Positions 4,963 to 5,517 of a stretch of 5,517 nucleotides of DNA are shown here, piece after piece. The notes beneath the pieces are model-generated. The model saw only the letters and a list, made by a program, of their open reading frames with translations. It did not search any database and was not told the origin of the DNA. The DNA comes from JAFNAG01 sp964353465 (GTDB lineage Bacteria; Acidobacteriota; UBA6911). The translations under genes were made by a program, and so were the position numbers. The number at the start of each line of letters is the position of its first letter. Position 1 is the first letter of the stretch. The DNA lies in assembly GCA_964353465.1 (NCBI GenBank), contig CAYGWQ010000353.1, forward strand, positions 1 through 5,517, given 5' to 3'.

Positions 4963-5319
4963 AAGGATGTTGCGTTTGACAAAACGGCGGAGCAGCTCGC
5001 GTCCGGTGGGGGTGAGCTGAAAGTACCGCCGGTTGGGGCCGATTTCAGAAACCTGCCATTGGGTCTGGACCAGGCCCAGATCTTCGAAGCGCTTCAAAGC
5101 GCGATAAATCGAGCGCTCATCCGCGCTCAGGCTGGCCCGGCTGACCTGGATCAGCTCAGTGCTGACCTCATAGGCATACATGGGCCGCCTGTCCAGCATG
5201 AGAAGAAGCCAGAAGGTGAGCAGGCCTTTCTTATAATTGCCTTCCCACTGTTCGAGCAGCTCGTTCAGGCGGATTTCGTTGAGTGGGCGAACCTTCTGTA
5301 CTACTGTACCTTTGGTCAT
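4900..5319 (-). CDS. PadR-family transcriptional regulator
   Basis: The 139-residue protein is a winged-helix regulator of the PadR family. After a 30-residue lead, the domain starts at KKGLLTFWLLLMLDRRPMYAY (30-50, with the characteristic G-x-x-x-x-x-L-L and MYAYE), continues with recognition-helix sequence SIYRALKRFEDLGLV (70-84), and the wing GPNRRYFQLTPTGRELL (94-110). The short C-terminal region is a brief helix, as in small PadR proteins that dimerise through it. These regulators usually repress their own operon and a neighbouring membrane or transport gene, and release DNA on binding a small molecule. Here the partner is the 2TM-like gene three bases downstream. The ATG (5317-5319) has no Shine-Dalgarno site; the promoter places transcription start at or within a few bases of it, so a leaderless mRNA is likely. 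Confidence 0.92.
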   Translation of the reverse strand: MTKGTVVQKVRPLNEIRLNELLEQWEGNYKKGLLTFWLLLMLDRRPMYAYEVSTELIQVSRASLSADERSIYRALKRFEDLGLVQTQWQVSEIGPNRRYFQLTPTGRELLRRFVKRNILLYQDPEIQAQFASLAQTEGK

Positions 5320-5330
5320 ATAGGTGTACC
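5296..5330. promoter_or_regulatory. repeated TGTAC boxes, candidate PadR operator
   Basis: Read on the plus strand, TGTACT (5297-5302), TGTACC (5305-5310) and TGTACC (5325-5330) recur; the last two are 20 bases apart, about two helical turns, on the same face of DNA. The outer copy overlaps the -10 element, and the others lie in the first codons of padR. This fits autoregulation by the PadR protein, but assignment is inference. It differs from the classic ATGT-N8-ACAT PadR site. Confidence 0.35.
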
Positions 5331-5356
5331 ATAGCGCGGAATTTTTCGGGTGTCAA
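5328..5356 (-). promoter_or_regulatory. promoter of the padR-2TM operon, apparently leaderless
   Basis: On the minus strand a perfect TTGACA (5351-5356) and TATGGT (5328-5333) are exactly 17 bases apart. Transcription would start about seven bases after the -10, near 5321, only one or two bases before the padR ATG. Confidence 0.6.
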
Positions 5357-5368
5357 GAGGGGATCAGT

Positions 5369-5430
5369 GATAATTTATCGACCAGTTTGCACTTCAATCG
5401 AGGCAAAAACATTCACTGCCGCCACTGGTC
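5369..5430. repeat. inverted repeats upstream of the padR promoter
   Basis: GATAA-T-TTATC (5369-5379) is an 11-bp palindrome 12 bases upstream of the -35 element. GACCAGT (5380-5386) and ACTGGTC (5424-5430) are perfect reverse complements 37 bases apart, with a smaller TTTGC/GCAAA pair inside (5386-5390 and 5403-5407). They could bind a regulator or form an RNA or element-end structure. Confidence 0.35.
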
Positions 5431-5435
5431 TATAC

Positions 5436-5455
5436 GGAAATAGGGGGAAATAGGG
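5436..5455. repeat. perfect 10-bp tandem repeat, possible mobile-element end
   Basis: GGAAATAGGG occurs twice in direct succession and is followed by GACGCTCTT. I recall similar GGGGACGCTCTT strings near REP-associated or IS200-type (Y1) transposase genes in environmental bacteria, but cannot confirm this here. No transposase is visible before the window ends. Confidence 0.4.
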
Positions 5456-5462
5456 GACGCTC

Positions 5463-5517
5463 TTAACCGGCCAATCCGCCTTTATTGATAGCAGTCCAAA
5501 GCTGATTTCCTTCTTCA
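5463..5517 (-). CDS. possible C-terminal end of a minus-strand gene, cut by window edge
   Basis: The minus frame entering from the window edge reads EEGNQLWTAINKGGLAG and stops at TAA (5463-5465). It is protein-like but only 17 codons are visible, so this is a weak call; the remainder would lie beyond 5517. No family can be named. Confidence 0.2.
   Translation of the reverse strand, partial: EEGNQLWTAINKGGLAG

Noticed and set aside
1..5517. CRISPR array, tRNA, rRNA, or toxin-antitoxin pair
   Set aside because: No regularly spaced repeats with spacers, no tRNA T-arm consensus in a foldable context, no rRNA-like sequence, and the PadR-2TM pair lacks toxin or antitoxin features.

Overview
This window most resembles a chromosome segment from an environmental Gram-negative bacterium, probably Acidobacteriota or a relative. 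The best clue is the N-terminal half of a serine/threonine kinase whose sequence style (GQTISHYRI..LGQGGMGVVYKAEDLKLKR) is typical of acidobacterial Hanks-type kinases. A secreted DUF1579-like protein and a small lipoprotein of a type I associate with Acidobacteria/Verrucomicrobia agree with this. The assignment is by recalled family style, not a search.

Layout. 21-932 (minus): an intact SPFH/band-7 (stomatin/QmcA-like) membrane protein with a good sigma70-like promoter at 994-1022. 1023-1846: no intact gene; it holds a GC-rich inverted-repeat structure (1200-1256) and a coding-looking remnant interrupted by an in-frame stop (1559-1753). 1847-2326 (plus): a 159-aa lipoprotein, bracketed by an 11-bp imperfect inverted repeat. 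2360-2764: gene debris, with the C-terminal tail of a minus-strand gene abutting an unrecognised 79-codon plus-strand frame, then a 17-codon stub with a strong Shine-Dalgarno. 2948-3487 (plus): an intact exported DUF1579-like protein. 3569-3629: tandem TCCCGACTTGGGA-type repeats that look like the end of an insertion element, overlapping a short minus-strand remnant. 4084-4962 (plus): a kinase cut exactly inside its DFG motif and then reading antisense through the next genes. 4585-5319 (minus): a PadR regulator and a small 2TM-like membrane protein in a tight two-gene operon, apparently transcribed without a leader. 5320-5517: promoter and inverted repeats, a 10-bp tandem repeat, and possibly the end of another minus-strand gene.

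The intact genes (SPFH protein, lipoprotein, DUF1579-like protein, PadR-2TM pair) do not form one pathway. The window reads as a rearranged accessory region in which whole genes are separated by truncated ones. The most notable points are the kinase broken at DFG with a second in-frame DFGLA 63 bases later inside antisense sequence, the leaderless PadR-2TM operon with repeated TGTACC boxes, and the mobile-element-like repeats. I did not find an intact transposase, integrase, CRISPR array, tRNA or rRNA, and I see no convincing new defence or signalling system.
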